From Bryobacterales bacterium (GTDB lineage: Bacteria; Acidobacteriota; Terriglobia; Bryobacterales; UBA6623): a DNA stretch of 64,000 nucleotides. The stretch covers positions 1-64,000 of the forward strand of contig JAPPMG010000073.1 of the NCBI GenBank assembly GCA_028819215.1, written 5' to 3'. The first letter of the stretch is position 1. Each line of letters begins with the position of its first letter. Positions 34,909 through 43,349 of this stretch are shown here, one piece after another. The notes below the pieces were generated by a model. The model was not told where the DNA came from. It saw only the letters and a list, made by a program, of their open reading frames with translations, and made no database searches. Made by a program: the position numbers and the translations under genes.

Positions 34909-36832
34909 CCCCAGGCACGGTAGACACAGCGCCGTCCAGATAATAGCCGGAGCCGATCAGGATCGGCAGCCCCTGTGCCATGACCCGCTTGACGAAGGTC
35001 ACCTTGCGCTCGGGCATGTTCGTGGAGGGGTTTCGGGCCGTGTAGTGCAGCAAGGCTTCGCCGAACGCGTCGCCCACGCTCACCCCATCCTGGCCGCCGG
35101 CAGGGCTAAGCTCGGATGCGCGCATGCCGGAGCGGCTGCCGCCGCGATCGCCCGAAAACAGAGTGTTGCCGTGCATGTCGACGCCGAACACGTAGATCGA
35201 ATCGCTCTTCCAGCGCGGATCGAACGCCAGCGTGGCCCCGGCAAAGTACCCTTGGGATTCGACTTCGAACGCCGCGCAACGAACGAAGTCCCGCAGTCTG
35301 TTCTCGCTCGGATCAGCCTCCAGCGCCGCGGCGTAAACTTCCCCGTCCCCGCTAGGGCACGTGCCAGGCAGGTCGTGCAGGTAGATGCCGGCCCCGACCG
35401 CGGCGCGCCGCCCGTTCCAGTCCACCTCTACGACGTAAGAGCTCTTCGGCTCTGATCTTCCCGCGTTGAAGTTGGTGAAGGCGTAGTGCAGCCATCCCTC
35501 ATCCACGTCTCGCAACACGCGGTGCAGCTCGTAGTAGTAGTCAGTCCCGAAATTATCCACGAGCTCCCGCGAGGCTCCTTCCCGAAAGGGCTCTGGAGGG
35601 AACACCGCAGTGCCCGAGATGAAGCGCTCCGGGGTCGGCGCAAGGAAGTTGACAAAGACGTAGTAGAGGTCGTCGTCGTGACGCCACCGCTCGTCGTTGT
35701 GAAAGGCCCGGTATGCCTCCTCCTCGCCGTGCAGCTCAATGTACTCCGCCGCGCACCGTACGAACGCTTGAAGGTCCCGCCGCGTGCGGATCCCGCGAGC
35801 CGACACGCGATTCTCGTCGCAGGTGGGTTCCGAGACCATCAGTTCGGAGCCCAGCGCGTAGCCCGCGCCCAATATGAGTGGCACGCCGTGCGAGACGACG
35901 CGCTTGAGAATTCCGACCTTGGGCTGGATGGTGCCGGTCTTCGGATTGCGGCCCAGGTAATAGATCAGGGCCTCGCCAAACGCATCTCCTACAGCGGCCA
36001 TGTCGCGCCCGCCGAATTGCTCCATGGGATCGCTCGTGCCGCCGAACTCGTGCAGCGACCTGCCGTTGATCCGCAGGCCGTGACCGGTCAAGACTTGGTT
36101 GCCCTCCAAGTCCATCACGAATACGTAGCTGGAGCCGTCGCGCCACCGCGAGCTGGTTTCGAGCTCTTCACGGGCGAAGTAGCCCTTCTCCTCCAACAGC
36201 ATTGCGGCGCAGCGCGCGAACGCCTCAAGCTTTGCCTCGCTGGGAGCGGCCGCTAGGTCGGCCGCATTCACTTCTTCGGAGCTGCAGGTGCCGGGCAGGT
36301 CGGGTGCGTAGATGCCGGCCCCAACCACGGCGCGCTGGCCGTCCCAGTCGACCTCGACCAAGTACGAACTCTTGGGCTGCTGCGTGCCGGTGGACGGATT
36401 CCCGCTCCAGTAGTACATCCAGCCGGAATCGACAAGCCCCAGCATGCGAAAGGACTCAGCATAGTAATCGGTCCCGAACGCGTCGATATAGGTGCCCCAG
36501 ACGTCACCTTCCCTAGACGGATCGCGCGGATAGACGTAGACGAGCGCCTCGTCCGCAGACGGCGCTACCCGCTCGACAAACAGGTAGATAGGGCCGTGCC
36601 TCCAGCGCTCGTCTTCGTGGAACGCCCGCCGGGCCTCGGCGGTTCCGTGTTCAGTCAAGTATTCCGCTGCGCAGCGAACGAATGCCTGAACGTCACTCGT
36701 CGTGTGCACAGCGCTCGCGCTGATCTGATGCTCGGCGCAAGTGCCCGAGTCACTTACGTCACTTGCGCGCACGGGCGCTGTCGCAACCCACGCAAGAACG
36801 GCTAGCAGGAGGAACCGGGTTGATCGCTTCAC
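34799..36832 (-). CDS. Four-Cache-repeat sensor region (5' part of a frame-split gene)
   Basis: 677 codons from a GTG at 36832, with a signal peptide (1-23, ending VRA). Four Cache-like sensor domains follow in an ABAB order. Unit 1 (about 31-336) and unit 2 (about 337-640) are homologous over their full length: both contain FVRCAAEY..., then R.AFH.DERWRH, PKSSYxVEVDW, AVGAGIY..DLPGTC, and then RCAA..E..GYFA.., YVF..D..GN and VGDAFGEAL. After residue about 648 (VPGDGSVSPPP) the frame runs into low-complexity Arg-rich residues for about 25 codons and stops. Removing one C from the C9 tract would join it to the solute-binding frame. Cache modules bind small ligands; fusion to a binding protein suggests a periplasmic sensor-receptor. 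Confidence 0.8.
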   Translation of the reverse strand: MKRSTRFLLLAVLAWVATAPVRASDVSDSGTCAEHQISASAVHTTSDVQAFVRCAAEYLTEHGTAEARRAFHEDERWRHGPIYLFVERVAPSADEALVYVYPRDPSREGDVWGTYIDAFGTDYYAESFRMLGLVDSGWMYYWSGNPSTGTQQPKSSYLVEVDWDGQRAVVGAGIYAPDLPGTCSSEEVNAADLAAAPSEAKLEAFARCAAMLLEEKGYFAREELETSSRWRDGSSYVFVMDLEGNQVLTGHGLRINGRSLHEFGGTSDPMEQFGGRDMAAVGDAFGEALIYYLGRNPKTGTIQPKVGILKRVVSHGVPLILGAGYALGSELMVSEPTCDENRVSARGIRTRRDLQAFVRCAAEYIELHGEEEAYRAFHNDERWRHDDDLYYVFVNFLAPTPERFISGTAVFPPEPFREGASRELVDNFGTDYYYELHRVLRDVDEGWLHYAFTNFNAGRSEPKSSYVVEVDWNGRRAAVGAGIYLHDLPGTCPSGDGEVYAAALEADPSENRLRDFVRCAAFEVESQGYFAGATLAFDPRWKSDSIYVFGVDMHGNTLFSGDRGGSRSGMRASELSPAGGQDGVSVGDAFGEALLHYTARNPSTNMPERKVTFVKRVMAQGLPILIGSGYYLDGAVSTVPGDGSVSPPPAGRPSGRGRCRRHVGRRRLRLEQRDDYW
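34886..34894. repeat. Homopolymer tract (G9) at the frame switch
   Basis: Nine consecutive G on the plus strand (C9 in the coding strand). Eight C (or eleven) would place the Cache frame in register with the solute-binding frame, giving GSVSPPPQAGRVVV across the join. Tracts of this kind are typical phase-variation sites but also typical sequencing-error sites. Confidence 0.9.
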
Positions 36833-37021
36833 CCTACGAGGTTAGGAAACGCTGGTTTCGAGAGTCAATCGCCCGTGCTGCGTCGAGCATCGGGCTTCCG
36901 CGAGACGCAAGTGACTCCCCCGAAAATACTTGGCCGCGCGCGACCTCCGACGCGACCGATGATCCGCCGCGCCAAGGCTGTCAGAGGCCACTATGCAACA
37001 ATGGCTACTCGAGGATACTGA

Positions 37022-37906
37022 ATGCAATCCGATTTCACACGCAGAAGGTTCACGGGCGTTGCGCTCGGCGCCGGAGCCGGCCTAGCCGGAGCTCCGGTCT
37101 TCACCGCCCACGAGAGAATCAGCTCCAAGTTCTCCGGTGTGACCATCGGCGCACAGAGTTACAGCTTTCGGGATCGACCCCTAGACGAAGCGATCGCAGC
37201 GATGAAGCAAATCGGCATCGGCTCTTGCGAATTGTGGAGCGGCCACACGGAGCCGTTGCGCGAACTCCGCAGGGATCGCGAAAGGCTGCGCGCCTACCGG
37301 CTCGAGACGCCGCTGAGCCACTACGAGGAGATCGGCGAGAGCTTCCACGCGGCCGGGATCGAACTGAACGCGTTCAACTACAGCTTCCGCGACGACTTCA
37401 CTGACGAAGAGATCTCCAGGGGTTTCCAGATGGCCAAGGCCATGGGCGCCGGGGCACTCACCGCATCCGGCACGGTCAGCGTCGCCGGCCGCGTCAACGG
37501 CCACGCCGAGCGGTACCGCATGAAAGTGGGCATGCACAACCATTCCCGCATCAGGGAAAACGAGTACGCCACACCGGACGACTTCGCGGCCGCGTCCAAG
37601 GGCAACAGCCACATCGGTGTCAACCTGGACATCGGCCACTTCATCGCCGCCGGCTTCGACCCGATCGACTACATCAAGCGGCACCACGCGCAGATCATCG
37701 CCCTGCACATCAAGGACCGCAAGCGGGACCAAGGCGAGAACGTGCCGTTCGGAGAGGGCGACACCCCGATCCGCGAGGTTCTCGCCCTGCTGCGAGACAA
37801 CAGCTACGACATCCCTGCCAATATCGAGTACGAGTACAAGGGCAGCGACACCGTAGAGGAAGTCCAGAAGTGCTTCAATTACTGCAAGCGGGCCTTGGCT
37901 TCGTAA
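37022..37906 (+). CDS. Tat-exported sugar-isomerase-like TIM barrel protein
   Basis: 294 residues. The Tat signal has a triple Arg at 7-9 (TRRRFTG) followed by a hydrophobic stretch to about 29. The rest is a xylose-isomerase-type TIM barrel: VTIGAQSYSFRD at the first strand, then MKVGMHNHSR, then GVNLDIGHFIAAG (Asp and His ligands), then IIALHIKDR, and a final NIEYEY. Periplasmic members of this family are common in Acidobacteriota and Planctomycetes and are thought to process sugars or cyclitols released outside the cell. It is divergent from the Cache gene and sits 86 bases upstream of ispD. Confidence 0.87.
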   Translation: MQSDFTRRRFTGVALGAGAGLAGAPVFTAHERISSKFSGVTIGAQSYSFRDRPLDEAIAAMKQIGIGSCELWSGHTEPLRELRRDRERLRAYRLETPLSHYEEIGESFHAAGIELNAFNYSFRDDFTDEEISRGFQMAKAMGAGALTASGTVSVAGRVNGHAERYRMKVGMHNHSRIRENEYATPDDFAAASKGNSHIGVNLDIGHFIAAGFDPIDYIKRHHAQIIALHIKDRKRDQGENVPFGEGDTPIREVLALLRDNSYDIPANIEYEYKGSDTVEEVQKCFNYCKRALAS

Positions 37907-37992
37907 TCCGATCGGCCACTTCCAGCGGAACGGCGGCCGGGCCGTCATCGCGGAGCACCCACGCTCGCACACACGCAAGGTAGTTCCAAGCC

Positions 37993-38724
37993 ATGGACGT
38001 CGCGGCTATCCTTCCGGCTGCCGGGCACGGCACCCGCATGGGCAAGGACCTGTCGAAGCACTACGGCAGCGACCGCAAGCAGTTCATGAAGTTGGGCGGC
38101 GTCCCGATTCTCGCGCTGACGATCCGCAAGTTCCTAGCCGTACCTCGGATCAAGGAAATCTTAGTCGCGGTCCCGGAAGGCAGCGAGGCGGACGTGCAAG
38201 CGATGCTTGCAGACACCGTCAAGTCGTCCCGCGTGCGCGTGCTGGCAGGCGGGCGCAACCGCCAAGAATCGGTGCGGCACTGCCTCGACGAGGTGTCGGA
38301 CGGCATCCAGTTCGTGGCGGTCCATGACGGCGTCCGCCCGTTCGTCCCGGTGAGCCTGATCGAGCAGGCGCTGGACGAAGCCGCGCAGCGCGGCGCGGTG
38401 ATTCTCGGCATGCCCGCCGAAGAAACAGTCAAGCAAATCAGCCTCAAGGTCGTGCGCGCCACCTTGCCCCGCGAGCGCATCATGCTGGTGCAGACGCCCC
38501 AGGTCTTCGCTGTCGACCTGCTCAAGCGTGCCTTCCTCCAAGCGGCCCAGGACGGTTTCACCGCCACGGACGAGGCCAGCTTGGTGGAGCACATCAACGA
38601 AGATGTGTACGTGCTGCGCGGAAGCGAGCGCAACATCAAGATCACACGCCCGCACCATCTGTCGATCGCGCAGCTCTACTTCGACGAAGAGAACCGTGAA
38701 TCCGCCCCCATTCCCCGGTGTTGA
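37993..38724 (+). CDS. ispD: 2-C-methyl-D-erythritol 4-phosphate cytidylyltransferase
   Basis: 243 residues, third step of the non-mevalonate (MEP) isoprenoid pathway: joins methylerythritol phosphate to CTP giving CDP-ME. The nucleotide-binding motif is LPAAGHGTRMG at 7-17, followed by KQFMKLGGVPIL, VAVPEG, LAGGRNRQESVRHCL (conserved R/S loop) and VAVHDGVRPF. The C-terminal ATDEASLVEH block is typical. The next gene, ispF, starts inside its 3' end (29-base overlap), the usual ispD-ispF pairing. There is a Lys-rich variant GKDLSKHYGSDRKQ just after the first motif. Confidence 0.95.
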   Translation: MDVAAILPAAGHGTRMGKDLSKHYGSDRKQFMKLGGVPILALTIRKFLAVPRIKEILVAVPEGSEADVQAMLADTVKSSRVRVLAGGRNRQESVRHCLDEVSDGIQFVAVHDGVRPFVPVSLIEQALDEAAQRGAVILGMPAEETVKQISLKVVRATLPRERIMLVQTPQVFAVDLLKRAFLQAAQDGFTATDEASLVEHINEDVYVLRGSERNIKITRPHHLSIAQLYFDEENRESAPIPRC

Positions 38725-39226
38725 GCCGACCGAGACTCGCGTCGGAATCGGATACGACTGCCACAGGCTGGCCGCAGGCCGCAGGCTGGTTCTGGGCGGG
38801 ATCCCGATCGAGGCCGAAAAGGGTCTGCTGGGCCACTCAGACGGCGACATACTGCTGCACGCGATCACCGATGCGATGCTGGGCGCAGCCACACAAGGCG
38901 ACATCGGGGAGCTCTTCCCCCCCTCGGATCCACAATGGGAGGGAGCGGACAGCAGCGTATTCTTGCGCCATGCGGCAGAACTCTTGACCGGATATGGGTG
39001 GAGGGTCGTCAACGTAGACGCCGTAGTCATCATCGAGAGACCGAGGCTGCTGCCGCACCGTGACCGCATCCGCCAGAACATCGCTTCCCTGCTGGGAATC
39101 GAAGCGTCCGCGGTCGGCCTCAAAGCCAAGACTGGCGAGGGTGTCGGGCCGGTCGGCAGCGGCGAGTTGGCCGAGGCACACGCTGTTGTGTTGATCGCGC
39201 GCCAAGAGACCCCTCGGCTCATGTGA
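38696..39226 (+). CDS. ispF: 2-C-methyl-D-erythritol 2,4-cyclodiphosphate synthase
   Basis: 176 residues from the GTG at 38696, which lies within ispD. It catalyses the fifth step of the MEP pathway, closing CDP-ME phosphate to the cyclic diphosphate. Zinc ligands are in GYDCHRL (Asp and His) and in GLLGHSDGDILLHAITDAMLG (His). The NVDAVVIIERPRLLPH and KAKTGEGVGPVGSGE..AHAVVLI segments complete the trimer active site. Translation is probably coupled to ispD. The N-terminal NPPPFPGVEPTETR extension of about 14 residues before the first conserved strand is slightly long but common. Confidence 0.95.
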   Translation: MNPPPFPGVEPTETRVGIGYDCHRLAAGRRLVLGGIPIEAEKGLLGHSDGDILLHAITDAMLGAATQGDIGELFPPSDPQWEGADSSVFLRHAAELLTGYGWRVVNVDAVVIIERPRLLPHRDRIRQNIASLLGIEASAVGLKAKTGEGVGPVGSGELAEAHAVVLIARQETPRLM

Positions 39227-39389
39227 GCCCTGGTCCGATCCGAAGACTTTGACGCTTCCCCAATCATCGCGCGCCTTGCGTGGGAACATTGGCCCGTAGT
39301 CCTTCTGATCCCCGGAAGAGGGCGCGAATAGCCGTTTGGCTGGAGCCTGCCAGCCTGAGAAATTCGAGCCGGGGCCGTGCCAAGCGCCG

Positions 39390-39395
39390 TATAAT
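39390..39395 (+). promoter_or_regulatory. -10 element of the DUF1549 gene
   Basis: TATAAT, a perfect -10 consensus, ends 5 bases before the GTG start at 39401. A transcript beginning 6-7 bases downstream would start at or very near that GTG and be leaderless. No convincing -35 was found. Confidence 0.45.
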
Positions 39396-39400
39396 CTCAG

Positions 39401-42400
39401 GTGATCGTGCGAGTTCCGGCCCCACTGCTGCACATTTTGCTCGCTGGCGTCGCCCTAAGCCCGCTGGCGGGGGCGACCGTGCAGTTCAACCGCGACATTC
39501 GCCCGATCCTGTCCGAGAATTGCTTTGCCTGCCATGGCCCTGACGCGGCCAAGCGCATGACATCGCTCCGCCTGGACAACGAACTGGGGGCGGCTACAGA
39601 GCTGAGCGGAGGGCGCAAGGCGATCGTGCCCGGCGATCCGGGCAGCAGCGAGTTGTTCCTGCGCGTGTCGGCTTCGGACCGGACTAGGCGCATGCCCCCG
39701 GCTGCCATGGGGCATGACCCGCTTACGGACCGCGAGATCGGCCTCCTGCGCCAGTGGATCGCCGAGGGTGCCCAGTGGCAGGGGCACTGGGCGTTTCTGC
39801 CGCCGCAACGGCCCGCCGTGCCTGCTGTAGAGCACCCCGGCTGGCCTGCCAATCCGGTGGACAGCTTCGTCCTGCGCCGCATGCGCGCCGAGGGCTTGGA
39901 GCCATCGGCACCGGCATCGAAGGAAGCTCTGATCCGCAGAGCGAGCCTAGACCTGACGGGCATGCCCCCGGAACTCGAAGACATTGACGCCTTCATGGCA
40001 GATAATTCTCCAGACGCCTACGAGACCGTTGTGGACCGGCTCCTAGGGTCGCCCCGCTACGCCGAACGGATGGCGATCCGCTGGCTCGACGCTGCGCGCT
40101 ACGCCGACACGAACGGTTACCAGACTGACGCCGAGCGCGACATGTGGCGGTGGCGCGACTGGGTTATCGAAGCGTTCGATTCCAACAAGCCATTCGACGA
40201 ATTCACCATCGAGCAGATCGCAGGCGACATGCTTCCCAACGCCCGCTTGGACCAAATCGTTGCCACTGGCTTCAATCGCAACCACCGGGGCAACGGCGAG
40301 GGCGGCATCGTCGACGCTGAGTACGCGGTGGAGTACGTAGTGGACCGCGTCGACACTACCTCGACCGTGTGGCTTGGACTGACGCTTGGCTGCGCTCGCT
40401 GCCACGACCACAAGTACGACCCGTTCACCCAGCGGGAGTACTACGAGCTGTTCGCCTATTTCAACAACGTGCCAGAGAAGGGGAAGGCGTTCAAGTACGG
40501 CAATTCCCCGCCCTTCGTCAAGGCCCCGACCAGCGAGCAGCAGGCCACCTTGGCCCGGATGGACGGAGATCTATCCGCCCTGCGCGCGGACCGAGACCGT
40601 CTCGAGGAGCGCCACGCGAGCGAACGACCGGAGTGGGAGCGCGACGTCGCGAGCAAGCCCACCGAGTGGATCGACGGGCGCGACCTCACTCTTGCTTTCC
40701 CCGAAGGCCATGACCTGCCGAAGCCGACCGAGCAGGCGTTTGAATCCGGCAGCTTCGCCGAACTGGGCGACAAGGCCAATTTCGGCTTTCGCGACCGCTT
40801 TAGCGTCACTGCTTGGATCCGACCGGAAGACCCGAACGGGACGATCGTTTCGAGGACCAAGCACGTACTGCCGGAAGATGATACGCAATCCAATCCTGGC
40901 TGGGGCTTCTACCTCAAGGACGGAAATCTGCAGGTCAATCTGGTCAACCGCTGGCTGGACGACTGCCTGCGTCTGGAAACGAAGCAGCCAGTCACGATCG
41001 GCAAGTGGCAGCAAGTGGGCTTCACCTATGACGGCACACGCCTGGCCTCGGGAGTCCGCATCTTCATCGATGGAGAGTCCGTCGATCTCAAGGTCATCCG
41101 CGATGAAATGAACCAAGAGATCCGCTCGAAGGAGCCCTTGCGCGTGGGCCGCGGCCTGGGGCTGGACTACCGGGGCAAACTGCGCCGCCTGCTGGTCTAC
41201 GGTCGCGCCTTGACCAGCGAAGAGATGCGCATGGCGTCTGAAGAGCGGAGCCTCGACGAGATCGCCGCTATCCCCGCGGCCGACCGCGCCCCGAACCAAT
41301 CCCTGAAGCTCGAGCACGCCTATCGCGAGGCGCTGGGCCCGGCCGATCTGACGGCACTGTCGGCACGGATCCGGCAATCGGAGCACGAGCGCGCTCACTA
41401 CTTCGACGCGGTGCCCACGGTGATGGTGATGCAAGAGGCGTCGCCCCGGCGCAAGACCTTCCGCCTGGACCGAGGGGCGTACGACGCACCGGCCGAGCAA
41501 GTGCAGCCGGGTCTGCCCGCGGCCCTGTCAAGCGTGGATCCGGGCGACAGGCTGGGCTTCGCCCGCTGGCTGGCCTCCCGCGACAATCCCCTGACAGCAC
41601 GCGTCACCGTCAACCGCGTCTGGCAGATGCTGTGGGGCGCTGGCATCGTAAAGACGGTCGAAGACTTCGGATCGCAAGGTGAATGGCCCACCCACCCCGA
41701 ATTGTTGGACTGGCTTGCGGTGGACTTCATGGAATCCGGCTGGGACATGAAGGCCCTAGTCAAGACGATCGTGATGAGCGCGGCCTACCGCCAGTCGTCC
41801 CGGCTGCGGCCAGGCGAGGACCGGTCGGATCCGGACAACCAGCTGCTGGCCCGCGGTCCTCGCCTACGCTTGCCCGCCGAGTCTGTACGAGACCTTAGCC
41901 TGGCCGTCTCCGGCCTCTTGGTCGAAGCGACGGGCGGCCCGTCGGTGCGTCCCTACCAGCCCGCGGGGCTGTGGACCGAGTTGGCCGGCGGCACCGACTA
42001 CGCCGTGGGGAGTGGAGCAGACCTGTACCGAAGGAGCTTGTACACCTTCTGGAAGCGAGCCGTGCCGCCGCCATCGATGATGCTCTTTGATTCCGCCGGG
42101 CGCGAAGCTTGCACGGTGCGCAGCGTGCGTACCAATACCCCCTTGCAGGCTCTGAACCGCATGAATGACGCCGCCTACATGGAGGCATCGAAGGCGCTCG
42201 CCGGCAGGGCGCTGCGCGAAGCAGGCGCCGGGCGTGACCAGCGCTTGGGCTACATGTTCCGCCTGGCGACCTCGCGGCGCCCCAACGAGCTGGAGACGCA
42301 GGTCCTGTCGTCAGGATTCAACCACCACCTGGATCGCTTCCGCAGCGATCCGAACGCGGCGACTGCATTGCTGGGCGACCGACCCAGGCACCCCGCCGAA

Positions 42401-42481
42401 GTCTCGCAACCCGAAGCCGCGGCATACACGATGATGGCCAGCTTGGTGCTGAACTTGGACGAGACGATCACGCGAGAGTAG
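39401..42481 (+). CDS. Planctomycete-type cytochrome protein, DUF1549/DUF1553 with LamG-like insert
   Basis: 1026 residues with a signal segment (1-26). A heme site C41-F-A-C-H45 lies in the PSCyt1 domain (QFNRDIRPILSENCFACHGPD). DUF1549 follows (about 145-350, NPVDSFVLRRM..EGL..., MAIRWLDAARYADTNGYQ), then a LamG/concanavalin-like domain (about 440-600: RFSVTAWIRPED, GKWQQVGFTYDG, RIFIDGESV). DUF1553 completes the protein (about 700-960: FARWLASRDNPLTARVTVNRVWQMLWG). The start is a GTG at 39401, five bases after a TATAAT. This family pairs with DUF1501; that partner follows after a cupin gene. Activity unproven; a role in polymer degradation with electron transfer is usually proposed. Confidence 0.92.
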   Translation: MIVRVPAPLLHILLAGVALSPLAGATVQFNRDIRPILSENCFACHGPDAAKRMTSLRLDNELGAATELSGGRKAIVPGDPGSSELFLRVSASDRTRRMPPAAMGHDPLTDREIGLLRQWIAEGAQWQGHWAFLPPQRPAVPAVEHPGWPANPVDSFVLRRMRAEGLEPSAPASKEALIRRASLDLTGMPPELEDIDAFMADNSPDAYETVVDRLLGSPRYAERMAIRWLDAARYADTNGYQTDAERDMWRWRDWVIEAFDSNKPFDEFTIEQIAGDMLPNARLDQIVATGFNRNHRGNGEGGIVDAEYAVEYVVDRVDTTSTVWLGLTLGCARCHDHKYDPFTQREYYELFAYFNNVPEKGKAFKYGNSPPFVKAPTSEQQATLARMDGDLSALRADRDRLEERHASERPEWERDVASKPTEWIDGRDLTLAFPEGHDLPKPTEQAFESGSFAELGDKANFGFRDRFSVTAWIRPEDPNGTIVSRTKHVLPEDDTQSNPGWGFYLKDGNLQVNLVNRWLDDCLRLETKQPVTIGKWQQVGFTYDGTRLASGVRIFIDGESVDLKVIRDEMNQEIRSKEPLRVGRGLGLDYRGKLRRLLVYGRALTSEEMRMASEERSLDEIAAIPAADRAPNQSLKLEHAYREALGPADLTALSARIRQSEHERAHYFDAVPTVMVMQEASPRRKTFRLDRGAYDAPAEQVQPGLPAALSSVDPGDRLGFARWLASRDNPLTARVTVNRVWQMLWGAGIVKTVEDFGSQGEWPTHPELLDWLAVDFMESGWDMKALVKTIVMSAAYRQSSRLRPGEDRSDPDNQLLARGPRLRLPAESVRDLSLAVSGLLVEATGGPSVRPYQPAGLWTELAGGTDYAVGSGADLYRRSLYTFWKRAVPPPSMMLFDSAGREACTVRSVRTNTPLQALNRMNDAAYMEASKALAGRALREAGAGRDQRLGYMFRLATSRRPNELETQVLSSGFNHHLDRFRSDPNAATALLGDRPRHPAEVSQPEAAAYTMMASLVLNLDETITRE

Positions 42482-42648
42482 AGCGCGCTCGAAGAGATCC
42501 CGAACGCCCGGTGTCGTAGCCTGGCACGGCACCACCGAAAGAAGCTTGTTCGAGCAAGAGGCTCGGCACGGACGGTCGTTCTCAGCGGCCGCCGGGTACT
42601 GTGAACGCCGCGCGGAGCGAAGGCCGCATCGGATTGAGCACCCGAAGA

Positions 42649-43041
42649 ATGACCATGCAGACCAAGTACATTCCCGAAAACTACGACGCGCTGGCCCCAG
42701 ACGGCTCGGAGATCCGCGTCCTTGCGGCCACGGCGAGCGGGAGCATGGCGCACTGCTCGTTGCCTCCCGGGCGAACCTCGGTGGCGGTGGCGCACAGAAC
42801 GGTGGAGGAGGTCTGGTACTTCCTTGCCGGCAGGGGCGAGGTTTGGCGCAAGCTCGGCGAGAGAGGGGAAGTCGTGGAGGTTTCGCCCGGCGCTTCTCTC
42901 GCAATCCCCCTCGGCACTCACTTCCAGTTCAGGAACACCGGGGATACACCGCTGGAGTTCGTCTTGGCGACGATTCCTCCTTGGCCGGGTGACGACGAAG
43001 CCTACCGTGTCCCTGGCCGCTGGCCAACGGGAGACGATTGA
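42649..43041 (+). CDS. Cupin-domain protein
   Basis: 130 residues, a single cupin barrel. Motif 1 appears as VAVAHRTVEEVWYFLAGRGEVW and motif 2 as VSPGASLAIPLGTHFQFRNTG. His in HRTVEEV and His in GTHFQF are the probable metal ligands. No signal peptide. It sits between the DUF1549/1553 gene and the DUF1501 gene on the same strand, an unusual insertion in that pair. It could be an isomerase, dioxygenase or small-molecule sensor. The start is an ATG at 42649; ATG 42655 is an alternative. Confidence 0.8.
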   Translation: MTMQTKYIPENYDALAPDGSEIRVLAATASGSMAHCSLPPGRTSVAVAHRTVEEVWYFLAGRGEVWRKLGERGEVVEVSPGASLAIPLGTHFQFRNTGDTPLEFVLATIPPWPGDDEAYRVPGRWPTGDD

Positions 43042-43349
43042 TTCCCTTAGCCGACCTGCTTGGCTAGACACTCAGGCGCCGTGTTACGTGATCCGCTTGG
43101 TCGAGCGAGACTCTGGGTGGATCGTCCGACCTCGCTGTCGAGCCCTCCGCCAGAGATATGCCCGGCGCAGAAGCGCCCTGGTCAAGACGCTTGGTCGAAG
43201 CGATGTTGGCTTCCCCGGATCAGCGGGGAGAGCCAAGGGCCGCAGCGGCACGAAACCAGATCTCGGAGCGGTCCCTGATGCCCTAGCGCGGCCGGACACG
43301 TGAACTCTGCCGCCACTGGCAGGCGTATAATGGACGCGGATTCGAGACC
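43042..43349. other. Intergenic stretch upstream of the DUF1501 gene
   Basis: 308 bases between the cupin and DUF1501 genes, holding a TATAAT at 43326-43331 and otherwise nothing recognisable. The gap and the -10 element argue that the DUF1501 gene has its own promoter. Confidence 0.45.
43326..43331 (+). promoter_or_regulatory. -10 element of the DUF1501 gene
   Basis: TATAAT in the context GGCGTATAATGG, ending 18 bases before the ATG at 43350. The same GCGTATAAT or CCGTATAAT context occurs before the DUF1549 gene at 39390, which suggests a shared promoter type for the two halves of this module. No clear -35. Confidence 0.45.

Noticed and set aside
42485-42494. Palindrome GAGCGCGCTC after the DUF1549 gene
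   Set aside because: A 10-bp perfect palindrome with no loop or T tract is unlikely to act as a terminator and is expected by chance in GC-rich DNA.
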